Assembly (NCBI GenBank): GCA_949293315.1
Contig: CASFCH010000065.1
Location: forward strand, 1 to 64,000
DNA length: 64,000 bases
Source of the DNA: an uncultured Oscillospiraceae bacterium
Lineage (GTDB): Bacteria; Bacillota; Clostridia; Oscillospirales; Acutalibacteraceae
Direction of reading: 5' to 3'
Shown here: positions 34,268-42,877 of the stretch, piece by piece
How the letters are laid out: the number at the start of each line of letters is the position of its first letter
How positions within the stretch are numbered: position 1 is the first letter of the stretch
Position numbers and translations under genes: made by a program
Notes under the pieces: generated by a model
Database searches by the model: none
Seen by the model: only the letters and a program-made list of their open reading frames with translations
Told to the model about the DNA's origin: nothing

Positions 34268-34295
34268 AAGATGTTGCTGCGGCAGCATCTTTTTT
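34268..34295 (+). terminator. Terminator upstream of the abiE unit
   Basis: AAGATGTTGC / GCAGCATCTT, TGCG loop, six T. It isolates the toxin-antitoxin promoter from read-through. Confidence 0.8.
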
Positions 34296-34369
34296 GCGAT
34301 GTTATGAAAAAAACGGTGAAGAGCATAGTAAATGGTCAAAATCCGGGCATACTAATCTTTAGAAATAAG

Positions 34370-34416
34370 TTTACATTCGTGCTACAGTATGCTATAATAA
34401 GTAGCACGAATGTAAA
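34370..34416 (+). promoter_or_regulatory. abiE promoter embedded in a perfect 16-bp inverted repeat
   Basis: Arms TTTACATTCGTGCTAC (34,370-34,385) and GTAGCACGAATGTAAA (34,401-34,416) are perfect inverted repeats. The left arm contains the -35 box (TTTACA); a 17-bp spacer leads to TATAAT (34,393-34,398) in the 15-bp centre. AbiEi antitoxins are known to bind inverted repeats in their own promoter, so this is the expected autorepression operator. Confidence 0.9.
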
Positions 34417-34458
34417 AAGAGCCGGAGGTGTGTTGTCACGGATAAGTTTCTAAGCATA

Positions 34459-35034
34459 ATGAAAAGTATCGCTGAACAGAATAATGGCTTTATCAGAACA
34501 GCTGATGTGGAAGCAGCAGGAATCAGCAGACCGATGTTGCGTAAATATACCGAGGCAGGCAATCTTGAGAAGATTCGTAAAGGATTATACATTATGACGG
34601 ATGAGCTTGGAGATGAATTTGCATTGCTTCAGGCAAGGAGTACAAAGGCTGTTTTTTCCTACGGAACGGCGCTGTATTTGTGGGGGATGTCGGACAGAAC
34701 ACCGCATACCTACGACATAACATTGCCGCGTGGAACCAACATAAGCCGCATAAAACGCGACAATCCGAATTTACGCTGCCACTATGTTCCACTTGAGATT
34801 TATTCGTTGGGAATTACGGAAACGCGCTCTCCCCAAGGCGCCGAGGTTCGTCTTTATGACAGGGAGCGTTGTATTTGTGACCTGATTCGAGATAAGGATC
34901 AAATTGAGTTGCAGCTCTTCACCCAAGCAATCAAAGAGTATTTTAAAAATACGCCAAATAATCGAAAGCTGCTTAAATATGGCAAGCTTTTTGACATTGA
35001 AGAAAAAATTAGAACCTACATGGAGGTATTGTGA
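34459..35034 (+). CDS. abiEi: AbiEi-family antitoxin (type IV toxin-antitoxin)
   Basis: 191 residues from ATG 34,459. Winged HTH (TADVEAAGISRPMLRKYTEA) and a C-terminal domain with the family features FSYGTALYLWGMSDRTP and YDRERCICDLIRD. It represses its own operon and neutralises AbiEii. The start is doubtful: GGAGG lies at 34,424, about 30 nt upstream, and the in-frame codons before the ATG would read VTDKFLSI, a stretch similar to normal family N-termini, but no ATG/GTG/TTG lies in that frame. A non-standard start or an indel is possible. Confidence 0.88.
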   Translation: MKSIAEQNNGFIRTADVEAAGISRPMLRKYTEAGNLEKIRKGLYIMTDELGDEFALLQARSTKAVFSYGTALYLWGMSDRTPHTYDITLPRGTNISRIKRDNPNLRCHYVPLEIYSLGITETRSPQGAEVRLYDRERCICDLIRDKDQIELQLFTQAIKEYFKNTPNNRKLLKYGKLFDIEEKIRTYMEVL

Positions 35035-35873
35035 TGAAAACACCGGAGCAATTAAAGGGTAAGATCCGCAGTATAGCGGCTAAGAACGATCTTCGAGCGC
35101 AGGAAGTGTTGCAGATGTTCCTTTTTGAACGAATATTGGAACGCCTTGTGAACTCGGAGTATCGCAGCAACTTTATTTTGAAGGGCGGACTGCTGATTTC
35201 ATCAATGATAGGAATTGGTGAGCGAACAACGATGGATATGGATACGACTGTTCGAGGCATTCAGATGGAAGAAGATGAAATCGTCAAAGCCGTTAAGGAG
35301 ATTCTCGCGGTTGATGTGGATGATGGCATTCAGTTTGAATATAAGAGGATAGAGCCTATTCGCGAGGATGATGCGTATAACAATTTCCGTGTTCATTTAC
35401 AGGCGAAATACGGGAAAATCGACAGTCCGATGAAAATAGATGTTACGACCGGCGATATAATTACTCCAGCTGCAGTCCGGTATGATTTTCAGATGCTCTT
35501 TGAAGATAAGACAATCCCGGTTATGGCATATACGCTTGAAACCGTGCTGGCCGAAAAATACGAGACAATCATCCGAAGAAATATCGGTACGACCAGAGCA
35601 AGAGATTTTTATGATCTGCATATTCTTTATCGTAGCCGCAAAGCTGAAGTTCGATGGGAAGTATTAAAAGAAGCTGTATTACATACGGCGAGGAAGCGAA
35701 ATTCCACGGAAGATATGCAAGCGTGGAAGGAGATCTTAACAGATATTCGAGAAGAACCACATATGTACCTGCTTTGGGACAATTACATTGCTGAAAATAA
35801 ATATGTTGGAACGCTTGAATTCAGTGAGGTTCTTGACAGCGTAGAGGAGATCGCAAAGCGTTTAACGATCTAA
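35034..35873 (+). CDS. abiEii: AbiEii-family toxin (nucleotidyltransferase)
   Basis: 279 residues. The nucleotidyltransferase core shows ILKGGLLISS (~44) followed by TTMDMDTTV, the GG/S plus DxD arrangement of AbiEii/MenT-like toxins, which transfer nucleotides to tRNA or other targets. A C-terminal helical domain contains the conserved ARDFYDLHILY. It overlaps the antitoxin stop by 1 bp; GGAGG precedes ATG 35,034. The system gives phage abortive infection and stabilises mobile elements. Confidence 0.92.
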   Translation: MKTPEQLKGKIRSIAAKNDLRAQEVLQMFLFERILERLVNSEYRSNFILKGGLLISSMIGIGERTTMDMDTTVRGIQMEEDEIVKAVKEILAVDVDDGIQFEYKRIEPIREDDAYNNFRVHLQAKYGKIDSPMKIDVTTGDIITPAAVRYDFQMLFEDKTIPVMAYTLETVLAEKYETIIRRNIGTTRARDFYDLHILYRSRKAEVRWEVLKEAVLHTARKRNSTEDMQAWKEILTDIREEPHMYLLWDNYIAENKYVGTLEFSEVLDSVEEIAKRLTI

Positions 35874-35918
35874 TTGATCAATCGATCATAAGTGAATGCT
35901 CTTTTTTGCCCCGATGAA

Positions 35919-35947
35919 TTGACTATACGGGAAAACTCTGCTATAAT
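35919..35947 (+). promoter_or_regulatory. Promoter of leader unit B
   Basis: TTGACT (35,919-35,924), 17-bp spacer, extended -10 TGCTATAAT (35,939-35,947), the same boxes and spacing as unit A at 24,661. Confidence 0.85.
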
Positions 35948-35964
35948 AACTATGATAGTTTCAA

Positions 35965-36039
35965 GGTTTCCAAGTGGAAATCCATAGTATTCAGGTTATT
36001 CAGAGTGTCATTTGCAATTTTGCAGATGGCACTTTTTTT
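35965..36039 (+). ncRNA. Structured leader with terminator (unit B)
   Basis: Hairpin 1 GGTTTCC / GGAAATCC (35,965-35,983), GGTTAT linker, terminator hairpin AGTGTCATTTGCAA / TTGCAGATGGCACT (36,004-36,033) and seven T. Compared with unit A, paired positions change together while the stems are preserved. Downstream lie a second terminator-like hairpin AGCCAGCA / TGCTGGCT (~36,066-36,096) and GACGGTA / TACCGTC (36,109-36,125) before the first gene. Confidence 0.75.
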
Positions 36040-36148
36040 GTTTTCCGGCCAATTTTTTGGGCATAAGCCAGCAGTCCTTAGGGGGTGCTGGCTTTTGTTA
36101 TATATCAAGACGGTAGCATACCGTCAATAACAGAAAGGAGCATTTCAT

Positions 36149-37291
36149 ATGCAAAAACAATGTGAAGACAACTTCTACACAACCTTCAGTTCTGCGTTAA
36201 TGCTGCAGGACTACCATGACACGCAGGCGAAAAACAGCCGGTGGTATCGCTGCCAGGTCAACGAACTGCAGGTAGAGCCGCTGGACAGTAATTCACCCCT
36301 CTATAGTGATATTACGAAGTTCGCTGCCGGTGTCACACAAGACGCTGTCACAGATACAGCGGAAAATCTGGGCATTGCCATACGGGTCGATGGGCAATAC
36401 TATCCCGTTCGTATGACAGCCTATAAAAGCCTTTTGGACAGGGCAAAAATCGGCGGTACGGCGCTACCCAAACTCAGCCGAAAGGTGCTGGCGGAGGTTC
36501 TGAACGAATGCCTCCACTTATTTTCGTCTGAGGCACTGCTTTTGATTCGCGATGAAAAGGTATCGGCGGTTCATTCCGGTGACTCATCGGATTACTCGGT
36601 TTTACCGATTAACGAGCTGCTTGCTGTGCTGACTAAGAAACTGGATGAAAGATTCCCGGGCAATGAATTTGAGTCTGGGTACAGCGATCATTCCGTTTCC
36701 AGCGCTGCATGGATCCTGCCAAATCAGCGAGAAGAATTGATCGGCACCTATACCAAGATGCTCATAGCAGAAGGTAAAGCTAAAATGGCGAGCAAGCTGA
36801 TGCCGGGCATTCGGTTTACCACATCCGATACCGGTGTGGCCTCTGCTAAAGTGACCGCATTCTTGAGCGGTATGCGCTATCCGTTCCACATTGGAAGCTG
36901 CATTGCCGTGGATCATCGGCATCAGAAGAAAGTCGAGGATTTTGAGGCGGCTCTCGATCAGTTGTTTGCGCAATTTGGCGACACAGTGAAGAAGCTGGAA
37001 AGCCTGATGGATATCACACTGGAGTATCCGGTCAATGCAATGACTCGTATTTGCAAGAAACTCAGTCTGCCGAAGAAAGCAGCACTTGAGGCGATTGCAA
37101 TGTTCGAGATGTCCTATGGCGGCGGAACGGCGACAGCGCACGATGTTTTTATGGCCCTTCAGGAGATTCCGTTCAGCCTGAAAGCGCAGAATACACCGGA
37201 AGGAAAGATGCTGGTCATAGAGGAAAATATGGCTCGCGTCCTGACATTACGGTGGAGCGATTATGATCTGGCAAAGGCGGTGAATTACTGA
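36149..37291 (+). CDS. Protein of unknown function at the head of the recombination cluster
   Basis: 380 residues, no signal or membrane segments. Contains SEALLLIRDEKVSAVHSGDS, SSAAWILPNQREELIGTY and FTTSDTGVASAKVTAFL; the overall pattern recalls DUF932-type proteins that accompany YqaJ nucleases in elements and phages, but I cannot assign it firmly. AGAAAGGAG precedes the ATG. The stop overlaps the YqaJ gene start by 1 bp. Confidence 0.65.
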   Translation: MQKQCEDNFYTTFSSALMLQDYHDTQAKNSRWYRCQVNELQVEPLDSNSPLYSDITKFAAGVTQDAVTDTAENLGIAIRVDGQYYPVRMTAYKSLLDRAKIGGTALPKLSRKVLAEVLNECLHLFSSEALLLIRDEKVSAVHSGDSSDYSVLPINELLAVLTKKLDERFPGNEFESGYSDHSVSSAAWILPNQREELIGTYTKMLIAEGKAKMASKLMPGIRFTTSDTGVASAKVTAFLSGMRYPFHIGSCIAVDHRHQKKVEDFEAALDQLFAQFGDTVKKLESLMDITLEYPVNAMTRICKKLSLPKKAALEAIAMFEMSYGGGTATAHDVFMALQEIPFSLKAQNTPEGKMLVIEENMARVLTLRWSDYDLAKAVNY

Positions 37292-38325
37292 TGGCAGCTC
37301 CTATTTTATTATGTGATACTGCTGGAATGGACAATGACCGCTGGCTTGAGTGCAGAATGCACGGACCGGACGGAAAGATTCCTTATACAGTCGGAGGCAG
37401 TGATGTGTCGGCTATTTTCGGAGTTAGTCCGTGGACAACGCCGTTAGAACTGTGGATGATTAAAAAAGGAAAAATGAAACCTCCTGTCAAAGCAAATTCC
37501 AGTCAGCTTGAAATGGGACATCTGTTAGAACCTATTGCGGCGTACTGGTATGAAAAGAAGAGCGGCAATACCGTTTATGAAGATACTGGTCTTTATCAGC
37601 ACGCTGACCATCCCTATGCTTTGGCAAACTTCGACCGCAGGTTTATTCGCGCAGAAGATAACGAGCCAGGGATTTTGGAGTGTAAAAGCTGTACCTACCA
37701 TAAGGCAGGTGACTGGGCGGATGACGCTATTCCTATCTATTATGAGCTGCAGCTGCGTTTCTACTTGGGCGTAGCAGATGTGAAAATCGGCGCATTTTCA
37801 GCCCTATGGGGAAACAATCCGGATAATGACCTTGCGATTCCATCCATCGAAAGGGATCAGGCCAAAGAGGATCTGATTTTTGAGCGCTTAGATGAATGGA
37901 TTTGGAGCTTGGAACATGATAAACCGCCTACGATGAGCACTGTTAAACCAAAGCTGGCTTTGGAATCGCTCGCGAGGATTTACGGCGCAAGCAGTCCGAC
38001 CCTTCCTACCATTGAACTGCCTCGGAAATTGGAAAAGCAGGTCAAACGCATTGCTGCCTTACAAGATCAGATTGCTGATCGAAAAGCAGAAATCAAAACT
38101 TATGAAAAGGAGATTGAGGCACATACTGTGCGAATTGCAGAATTGATGAAGGCTCACGAACATGGATTTCTTGAGACCACGACGGATAAATATCTCATTG
38201 ATTTTGCCACTAAAACAAGCCACAGAACCGATACGAAAGCGCTCAAGGAGAAATATCCTGGCATCTATCAGGATGTTCAGAAAACCTCCGAAAGCCGCAA
38301 GCTGACGGTTACAAAGACGGTATAA
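37291..38325 (+). CDS. YqaJ-family exonuclease
   Basis: 344 residues. The viral recombinase YqaJ (lambda-exonuclease-like) core is seen in the first ~215: VGGSDVSAIFGVSPWTTPLE, the acidic QLEMGHLLEPIAAYWYEKKSG region, NFDRR and the PD-(D/E)xK end ILECKS, then QLRFYLGV. It resects DNA ends to leave 3' tails for annealing. The C-terminal third is a coiled coil followed by a small domain. It usually works with an annealing protein; the 42,068 gene is the best candidate here. Confidence 0.88.
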   Translation: MAAPILLCDTAGMDNDRWLECRMHGPDGKIPYTVGGSDVSAIFGVSPWTTPLELWMIKKGKMKPPVKANSSQLEMGHLLEPIAAYWYEKKSGNTVYEDTGLYQHADHPYALANFDRRFIRAEDNEPGILECKSCTYHKAGDWADDAIPIYYELQLRFYLGVADVKIGAFSALWGNNPDNDLAIPSIERDQAKEDLIFERLDEWIWSLEHDKPPTMSTVKPKLALESLARIYGASSPTLPTIELPRKLEKQVKRIAALQDQIADRKAEIKTYEKEIEAHTVRIAELMKAHEHGFLETTTDKYLIDFATKTSHRTDTKALKEKYPGIYQDVQKTSESRKLTVTKTV

Positions 38326-38341
38326 GAAAGGATCGATATTG

Positions 38342-38869
38342 ATGGAAACAAACATTTTTACAGACAACTGGGAAAGCCGGCTGGAGTCGCAGTTTCTTAA
38401 AAACAACCGATGCTGCAAGAAAGTATATATCTGCTCGCCGCTCAGCGCAGAGACCGATGAGGAAATGCTCTCTAATATGCGGAACGCCAGAGCGTATATG
38501 TATTACGCAATGATTGTAATGAGCCATGCCGCAAGGGCGCCTCATGCGTATCTGCCAATGCTTTTGTGCGACAAGATTCCTTCAGAACGCGCAGCAGCTC
38601 TGACATTCGGGCTGCAGCTACTGTCAGACAGCGATATGCTGTTTGTGTGCGGCAGTCGTATCAGTCAGGGTATGCGTGGTGAAATTCTTCACGCAGTCTC
38701 TCTGAATATGCCGATTTACACCTTTGACGATGCAATGTATGTTATGGCGCAGAAACTCGTGACGCAGAACGGCGGCACTAAGTCATTGGTGAAATTCAAG
38801 CCGGAGCATTATATGCTCAGCTTTGATGCACCCTTGTCCCATATGCAAAATGCGGTGATGTTCAAATGA
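38342..38869 (+). CDS. Nucleoside-deoxyribosyltransferase-like (DUF4406/7768-type) protein
   Basis: 175 residues. KKVYICSPLSAETDEEML, PHAYLPMLLC, DMLFVCGSRISQGMRGEI and NMPIYTF make the Rossmann-like nucleoside 2-deoxyribosyltransferase fold used by DUF4406-type proteins of phages. An enzymatic role in nucleotide salvage or base exchange is possible. ATG 38,342 behind AAAGGA; a TTG 3 nt earlier is less likely. Confidence 0.75.
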   Translation: METNIFTDNWESRLESQFLKNNRCCKKVYICSPLSAETDEEMLSNMRNARAYMYYAMIVMSHAARAPHAYLPMLLCDKIPSERAAALTFGLQLLSDSDMLFVCGSRISQGMRGEILHAVSLNMPIYTFDDAMYVMAQKLVTQNGGTKSLVKFKPEHYMLSFDAPLSHMQNAVMFK

Positions 38870-39396
38870 GAAAGTTTTATCAGTCGGTGGATCTGCGATC
38901 CCGTAAGGCAATGGCGGATTTTCTTGAGCATCACTTCCGATACCCTACAATGAACTCCTGGAACAGCTCATATTCGTATGCGTGTAATCTCAAAATTTAC
39001 AAACTTGGTTTGGATCAAGAGATTACAGACAAACTGTATGAAATGCTGGATATTCCGGAGTTTTTTTATTTCCAAAGTGACCTGGCGCATGACTTTGCCC
39101 AGAAGCACGATTATGTGTGGCAGGCAAGATTTAATGGTCGCAGCGGAGGGTATTTGGTGCTCTACCAGGGGGATTGTGAACACTATTACCCCAATCGTGG
39201 GACAGACGATGACGCAGATTTCAAGGAATGGGAAATGTACGAACTGAGAGAGCGCGTCAAATTGGTTCAGGAGTTTGATAAGCTGGCGGACGATATGGTT
39301 CGCACCGCTGTCAGGCTCACAAAAGAATATGTAGTCAGGGAAGAAGAATATTTTGTGCCGCAAACACGGAAAATTCTCGTTCCCGTTTTGTCATAA
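38866..39396 (+). CDS. Hypothetical protein, 176 aa
   Basis: Mixed alpha/beta, Tyr/Asp-rich (YQGDCEHYYPNRGTDDDADF), beginning with a segment similar to small hypothetical proteins in Firmicutes elements. Overlaps the previous gene by 4 bp (ATGA). Unknown function; consistently placed before the helicase suggests co-expression with recombination genes. Confidence 0.65.
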   Translation: MRKFYQSVDLRSRKAMADFLEHHFRYPTMNSWNSSYSYACNLKIYKLGLDQEITDKLYEMLDIPEFFYFQSDLAHDFAQKHDYVWQARFNGRSGGYLVLYQGDCEHYYPNRGTDDDADFKEWEMYELRERVKLVQEFDKLADDMVRTAVRLTKEYVVREEEYFVPQTRKILVPVLS

Positions 39397-39417
39397 CAGT
39401 AGAAAGGAGCAAAGATT

Positions 39418-41598
39418 TTGATATGTCAGTTTGAACGATTGATTTATCCGCAGAATGTCACGGTTGTGAACCCGGGCAGTTATATGATTGCCCTGTATCG
39501 CACCTGTGAGAAGGTTCAGGATTTCGTCGGAAATGATGTCACTCAGATAAAAGCGGTGGGGTACTGCTTGCCGACAGCTAACAATCTGCGCTATCAGCTA
39601 AATGGGCATTGGAGTAAAAATCCAAAGCACGGTGTCCAATTTGAAGTAGAGAGTTATAACGAGGTAATTTCACCGACAAAAGAAGGGATTATTGCCTATC
39701 TCTCCTCTGGCCAGATTAAAGGCATTGGGCCAAAGATAGCTGAGAAAATATTCGAGGAGTTTGGTGTGCAGACCCTTGAGGTGCTTGACAACGAACCCAA
39801 GAGGCTGCTCGCGATTCCCGGTATCAGCAAAAATAAGCTACAAAAAATCTGCGAGTCCTATCTTGCCAATCGAGGTGCCCGTGATGTGGTTGCCTTTTTG
39901 GTGCCCCACGGTATCACACCGAACAGAGCCGTCCAGTTTTACCAGCTTTATGGCAATGAGACGATGGATATCGTGAAAAATCATCCCTATAAACTCTGCG
40001 AGGTTCCAGGCATTGGGTTTCATACCGCAGATAAGATCGCAATGAGTATGGGATTTCAAAAGCTTACTCCAGAGCGTGTGGATGAGGGACTCCTTTACAC
40101 ACTTCAGGAAGCAGAAGGGAAAGGAAATCTGTGTATGGAAAAGCACAGTTTCATCAAAGAGGCGCTGAAGATTCTCGAAACACCGGAATTGACAGAAGAT
40201 ATGGCGGCAAACCGTGCTGCCAGACTGGTTTATTCCGGCAGGTTGGTCTGTTATAAGGACAGTGTATACCGTCCCGCAACAGCAGAGGCTGAGGAACAGC
40301 TGGCAAAGATGCTTCACCGCAAAACAAAGCAGCGTGTTCAGTTCGTATGCAATAACATCGAGAGAGCGCTGAATTCGGAAGAGAAAAATCTGGGTATCTG
40401 TTTGGATCCAGAACAGCGGAATGCAGTCTTGACAGCGCTCCAGTCCCCCATTTCTGTCATTACGGGCGGTCCCGGTACGGGTAAAACTTCGATTCAGAAA
40501 GCGATTCTTGATATTTATCGGAGTCAGTGCCCCGGGAATCAGGTCGTTTGCTGCGCTCCTACTGGCCGCGCAGCGAGGCGTATGGAACAGTCAACAGGAT
40601 TTCCTGCATCAACGGTTCATAAAGCGCTTGGCCTTTTCGCTGGAGAGGACGGAATGTTTGGGGAACCGGAACCATTAGAAGCCGATTTGGTATTGGTGGA
40701 TGAGGTTTCAATGCTGGATGTTTATCTGGCCAAGCACATTATGCAAGGCATTCCGAACAGATGTCAGGTAGTGTTCATCGGAGACTCAGATCAACTTCCC
40801 TCTGTTGGCCCGGGCGCAGTACTCAGTGAGATCATCAAAAGCGGTGTTATACCGGTTGTACGGTTGGATAAGGTTCACAGGCAGAGCGCAGGCAGCAGAA
40901 TTGCAACGAACGCAAAACTGATCCGCCACGGCAACCTGTCTATGGATTATGGCGATGATTTTCGGTTCGTGGATTCCAGTGAGCTTCCGAAATCCGCAGA
41001 GATTTTGGAACGCATTTATATGGAAGAAACGGCGAAGTTCGGTGTAGATAATGTAGCGTTGCTATCGCCGTATCGTCAGAAAACAGATACCGGTGTCAAT
41101 GCACTGAATGAACGCATCCGATTACAAATCAACCCGCCTGATGCCGCCAAGAAGGAGATCGTGCTCGGAAAGCGCACTTTCCGCGTTGGAGATAAGGTGA
41201 TGCAGACCAAGAACCGAGAGGATATCAACAATGGCGATGTCGGGTACATTACCGAAATTTCCGGTTCCGGCAGTGAAACCGTTGTAAAGATTGATTTCGG
41301 AGATGGACGGATGGCTGAGTACGACATTACTGAGCTTGGCCTGCTGGACCTTGGTTATGCGTCAACGATTCATAAATCACAAGGGTCTGAGTATCAGTCG
41401 GTTATCATTAACCTGCAGTGTGCGCACGCGATCATGCTCGTAAGACCGCTTATTTATACAGCGATTACAAGAGCAAAAGAGCGAGTCATTATTGTGGGAG
41501 AACGCCGCGCCCTGTGTATTGCCATCAAGAAACAGGACACGGAAAAAAGAGGAACTTTATTAGCACAACGGCTGATTGAATTCAGCGACAGCAAATAA
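39418..41598 (+). CDS. recD2: RecD2-like ATP-dependent DNA helicase
   Basis: 726 residues, TTG start 8 nt behind AAAGGAG. N-terminal OB/HhH region, then superfamily 1B motifs: Walker A GGPGTGKTS (~356), Walker B LVLVDEVSMLD (~427), GDSDQLPSVGPG, and the C-terminal UvrD-like TIHKSQGSEYQSVII with YTAITRAKERVIIVG. RecD2 unwinds DNA 5' to 3'. Encoded by an element, it likely helps recombination, replication or circle processing together with YqaJ and the primase. Confidence 0.93.
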   Translation: MICQFERLIYPQNVTVVNPGSYMIALYRTCEKVQDFVGNDVTQIKAVGYCLPTANNLRYQLNGHWSKNPKHGVQFEVESYNEVISPTKEGIIAYLSSGQIKGIGPKIAEKIFEEFGVQTLEVLDNEPKRLLAIPGISKNKLQKICESYLANRGARDVVAFLVPHGITPNRAVQFYQLYGNETMDIVKNHPYKLCEVPGIGFHTADKIAMSMGFQKLTPERVDEGLLYTLQEAEGKGNLCMEKHSFIKEALKILETPELTEDMAANRAARLVYSGRLVCYKDSVYRPATAEAEEQLAKMLHRKTKQRVQFVCNNIERALNSEEKNLGICLDPEQRNAVLTALQSPISVITGGPGTGKTSIQKAILDIYRSQCPGNQVVCCAPTGRAARRMEQSTGFPASTVHKALGLFAGEDGMFGEPEPLEADLVLVDEVSMLDVYLAKHIMQGIPNRCQVVFIGDSDQLPSVGPGAVLSEIIKSGVIPVVRLDKVHRQSAGSRIATNAKLIRHGNLSMDYGDDFRFVDSSELPKSAEILERIYMEETAKFGVDNVALLSPYRQKTDTGVNALNERIRLQINPPDAAKKEIVLGKRTFRVGDKVMQTKNREDINNGDVGYITEISGSGSETVVKIDFGDGRMAEYDITELGLLDLGYASTIHKSQGSEYQSVIINLQCAHAIMLVRPLIYTAITRAKERVIIVGERRALCIAIKKQDTEKRGTLLAQRLIEFSDSK

Positions 41599-41612
41599 GA
41601 AAGGAGCCGGTT

Positions 41613-42071
41613 ATGGCAACATTATTAGAGAAGTATACCGATCTTCGGACGGGATTAGCAGAAAAGGTCATGAACGGAGTTTTACCGCTTGACAAGGTGC
41701 TTGTATATCAGGAGATCTTATACCGTATTGATGTCCTGGAGTCTTGCCAGCTTTTTGTGAAAACAGCGCCTGTTACAACTGATACCAAGGTGCTTGCTTA
41801 TCATTATCAGATGTGGGATGTGTATATCTACCATATGCTGACCGATCACAAGTTTGGACAGCCGGCAGATGAAAAGCAAAAGCAGGTGCGGGAAACAGCA
41901 GCAAACAGTTTGTTACAGGTTGTGCTCAACTGTAGGAAACAGTTCAGCAGCTTTAAGCCCACCACAGCAGAACTTTATAAACAAAGTATCAATACCCTGA
42001 TTACGACCGTGCTTCCTGCGTGGGTTCAGTATCGGGAAACCTATATCAGTCTGAAGGAGGAACAAAAATGA
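41613..42071 (+). CDS. Hypothetical helical protein, 152 aa
   Basis: Almost all helix (MATLLEKYTDLRTGLAEKVM and following), no motif. Fifteen bp after recD2, overlapping the next gene by 4 bp. Perhaps a partner of the helicase or annealing protein; nothing in the sequence proves it. Confidence 0.6.
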   Translation: MATLLEKYTDLRTGLAEKVMNGVLPLDKVLVYQEILYRIDVLESCQLFVKTAPVTTDTKVLAYHYQMWDVYIYHMLTDHKFGQPADEKQKQVRETAANSLLQVVLNCRKQFSSFKPTTAELYKQSINTLITTVLPAWVQYRETYISLKEEQK

Positions 42072-42826
42072 GTTTGAACTCGAATGAACAAAGCAAGATG
42101 TTGGCTTTGAAACAGCTTAATACTATCAACAATGTGGAAGGGTTTGACCCGGAGGCGTTTGCCGTAGAATTTACTGATCTTTCGACTGGTGAAAAAATGA
42201 AGCGGTTGCCCGTGGTCATTCAAATGGCGTGGTTCCGGCTGGTGTATCCGCAGGGAAAAATCGCTGTTCAGGTATCCAGCGGGAAGGATTGCTTTGTTGC
42301 GTCTGCTCGTATCTATGCCAACTATCAGGATCCGGTAGAGTGCTACTTGGCGGAAGCCACAGCATCAAGAGGTGTATCGACAACAAAGCCATCAGTCTCT
42401 CCAAGGGAATGGGCGCAGACAGCGGCCATTGGGATTGCGCTGAGAAATGCTGGGTTTGGATTACAGTTTGCGGTTGCCGGCGAAGAAGTAGAAAATATCC
42501 CTTCGGAACTTCCGGAGGAAATTCAACTGACAGCCAACGCAATGCCAACAAGCACAGCTGAAGCAGTATCAGAACCGGCGCCTGAAAATTCTCGCGAAGA
42601 AGAGTATGAGACAGTTCCTGCCGAGCTGTCCTATGATGACAAACTGAAACTCGCGATGCAGACACCATGCCCCATCAAGAAATACAGTGGAAAAACTTTG
42701 GGAGATTTGATTACGATTGATCCAAAGGCGTTGAACTGGGTTGCAACTAAGTTTACAGGAGCGCCCGAAATCACTGAGGCGGCAAAACTGATATGTGAGG
42801 ATGCCGTACAGAAAACATCAGCTTGA
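42068..42826 (+). CDS. Possible ssDNA-annealing partner of YqaJ (unassigned)
   Basis: 252 residues. FDPEAFAVEFTDLSTGEKMK, then KIAVQVSSGKDCFVASARIY and REWAQTAAIGIALRNAGFGL look like the beta-alpha core of phage annealing proteins (Rad52/Sak or RecT-like), but I cannot name the family. A flexible acidic linker (~155-200) precedes a small C-terminal domain. Position in the same operon as YqaJ and RecD2 is the main argument. GGAGGAAC precedes ATG 42,068. Confidence 0.5.
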   Translation: MSLNSNEQSKMLALKQLNTINNVEGFDPEAFAVEFTDLSTGEKMKRLPVVIQMAWFRLVYPQGKIAVQVSSGKDCFVASARIYANYQDPVECYLAEATASRGVSTTKPSVSPREWAQTAAIGIALRNAGFGLQFAVAGEEVENIPSELPEEIQLTANAMPTSTAEAVSEPAPENSREEEYETVPAELSYDDKLKLAMQTPCPIKKYSGKTLGDLITIDPKALNWVATKFTGAPEITEAAKLICEDAVQKTSA

Positions 42827-42840
42827 TGTTCAGAAAATTA

Positions 42841-42863
42841 GGGGGACGGATTATCCGTCCCCC
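42841..42863 (+). promoter_or_regulatory. GC hairpin just upstream of the primase ribosome site
   Basis: Perfect 10-bp stem GGGGGACGGA / TCCGTCCCCC with a 3-nt loop, immediately before GGAAAGGAGG. No T run, so it is not a terminator; it may stabilise the mRNA or affect translation of the primase gene. Confidence 0.5.
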
Positions 42864-42877
42864 GGAAAGGAGGCTGT

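Noticed and set aside
34194-34268. Short ORF behind AAAGGAGG at about 34,225
   Set aside because: The frame closes after four codons; probably a relic of an upstream gene unit.
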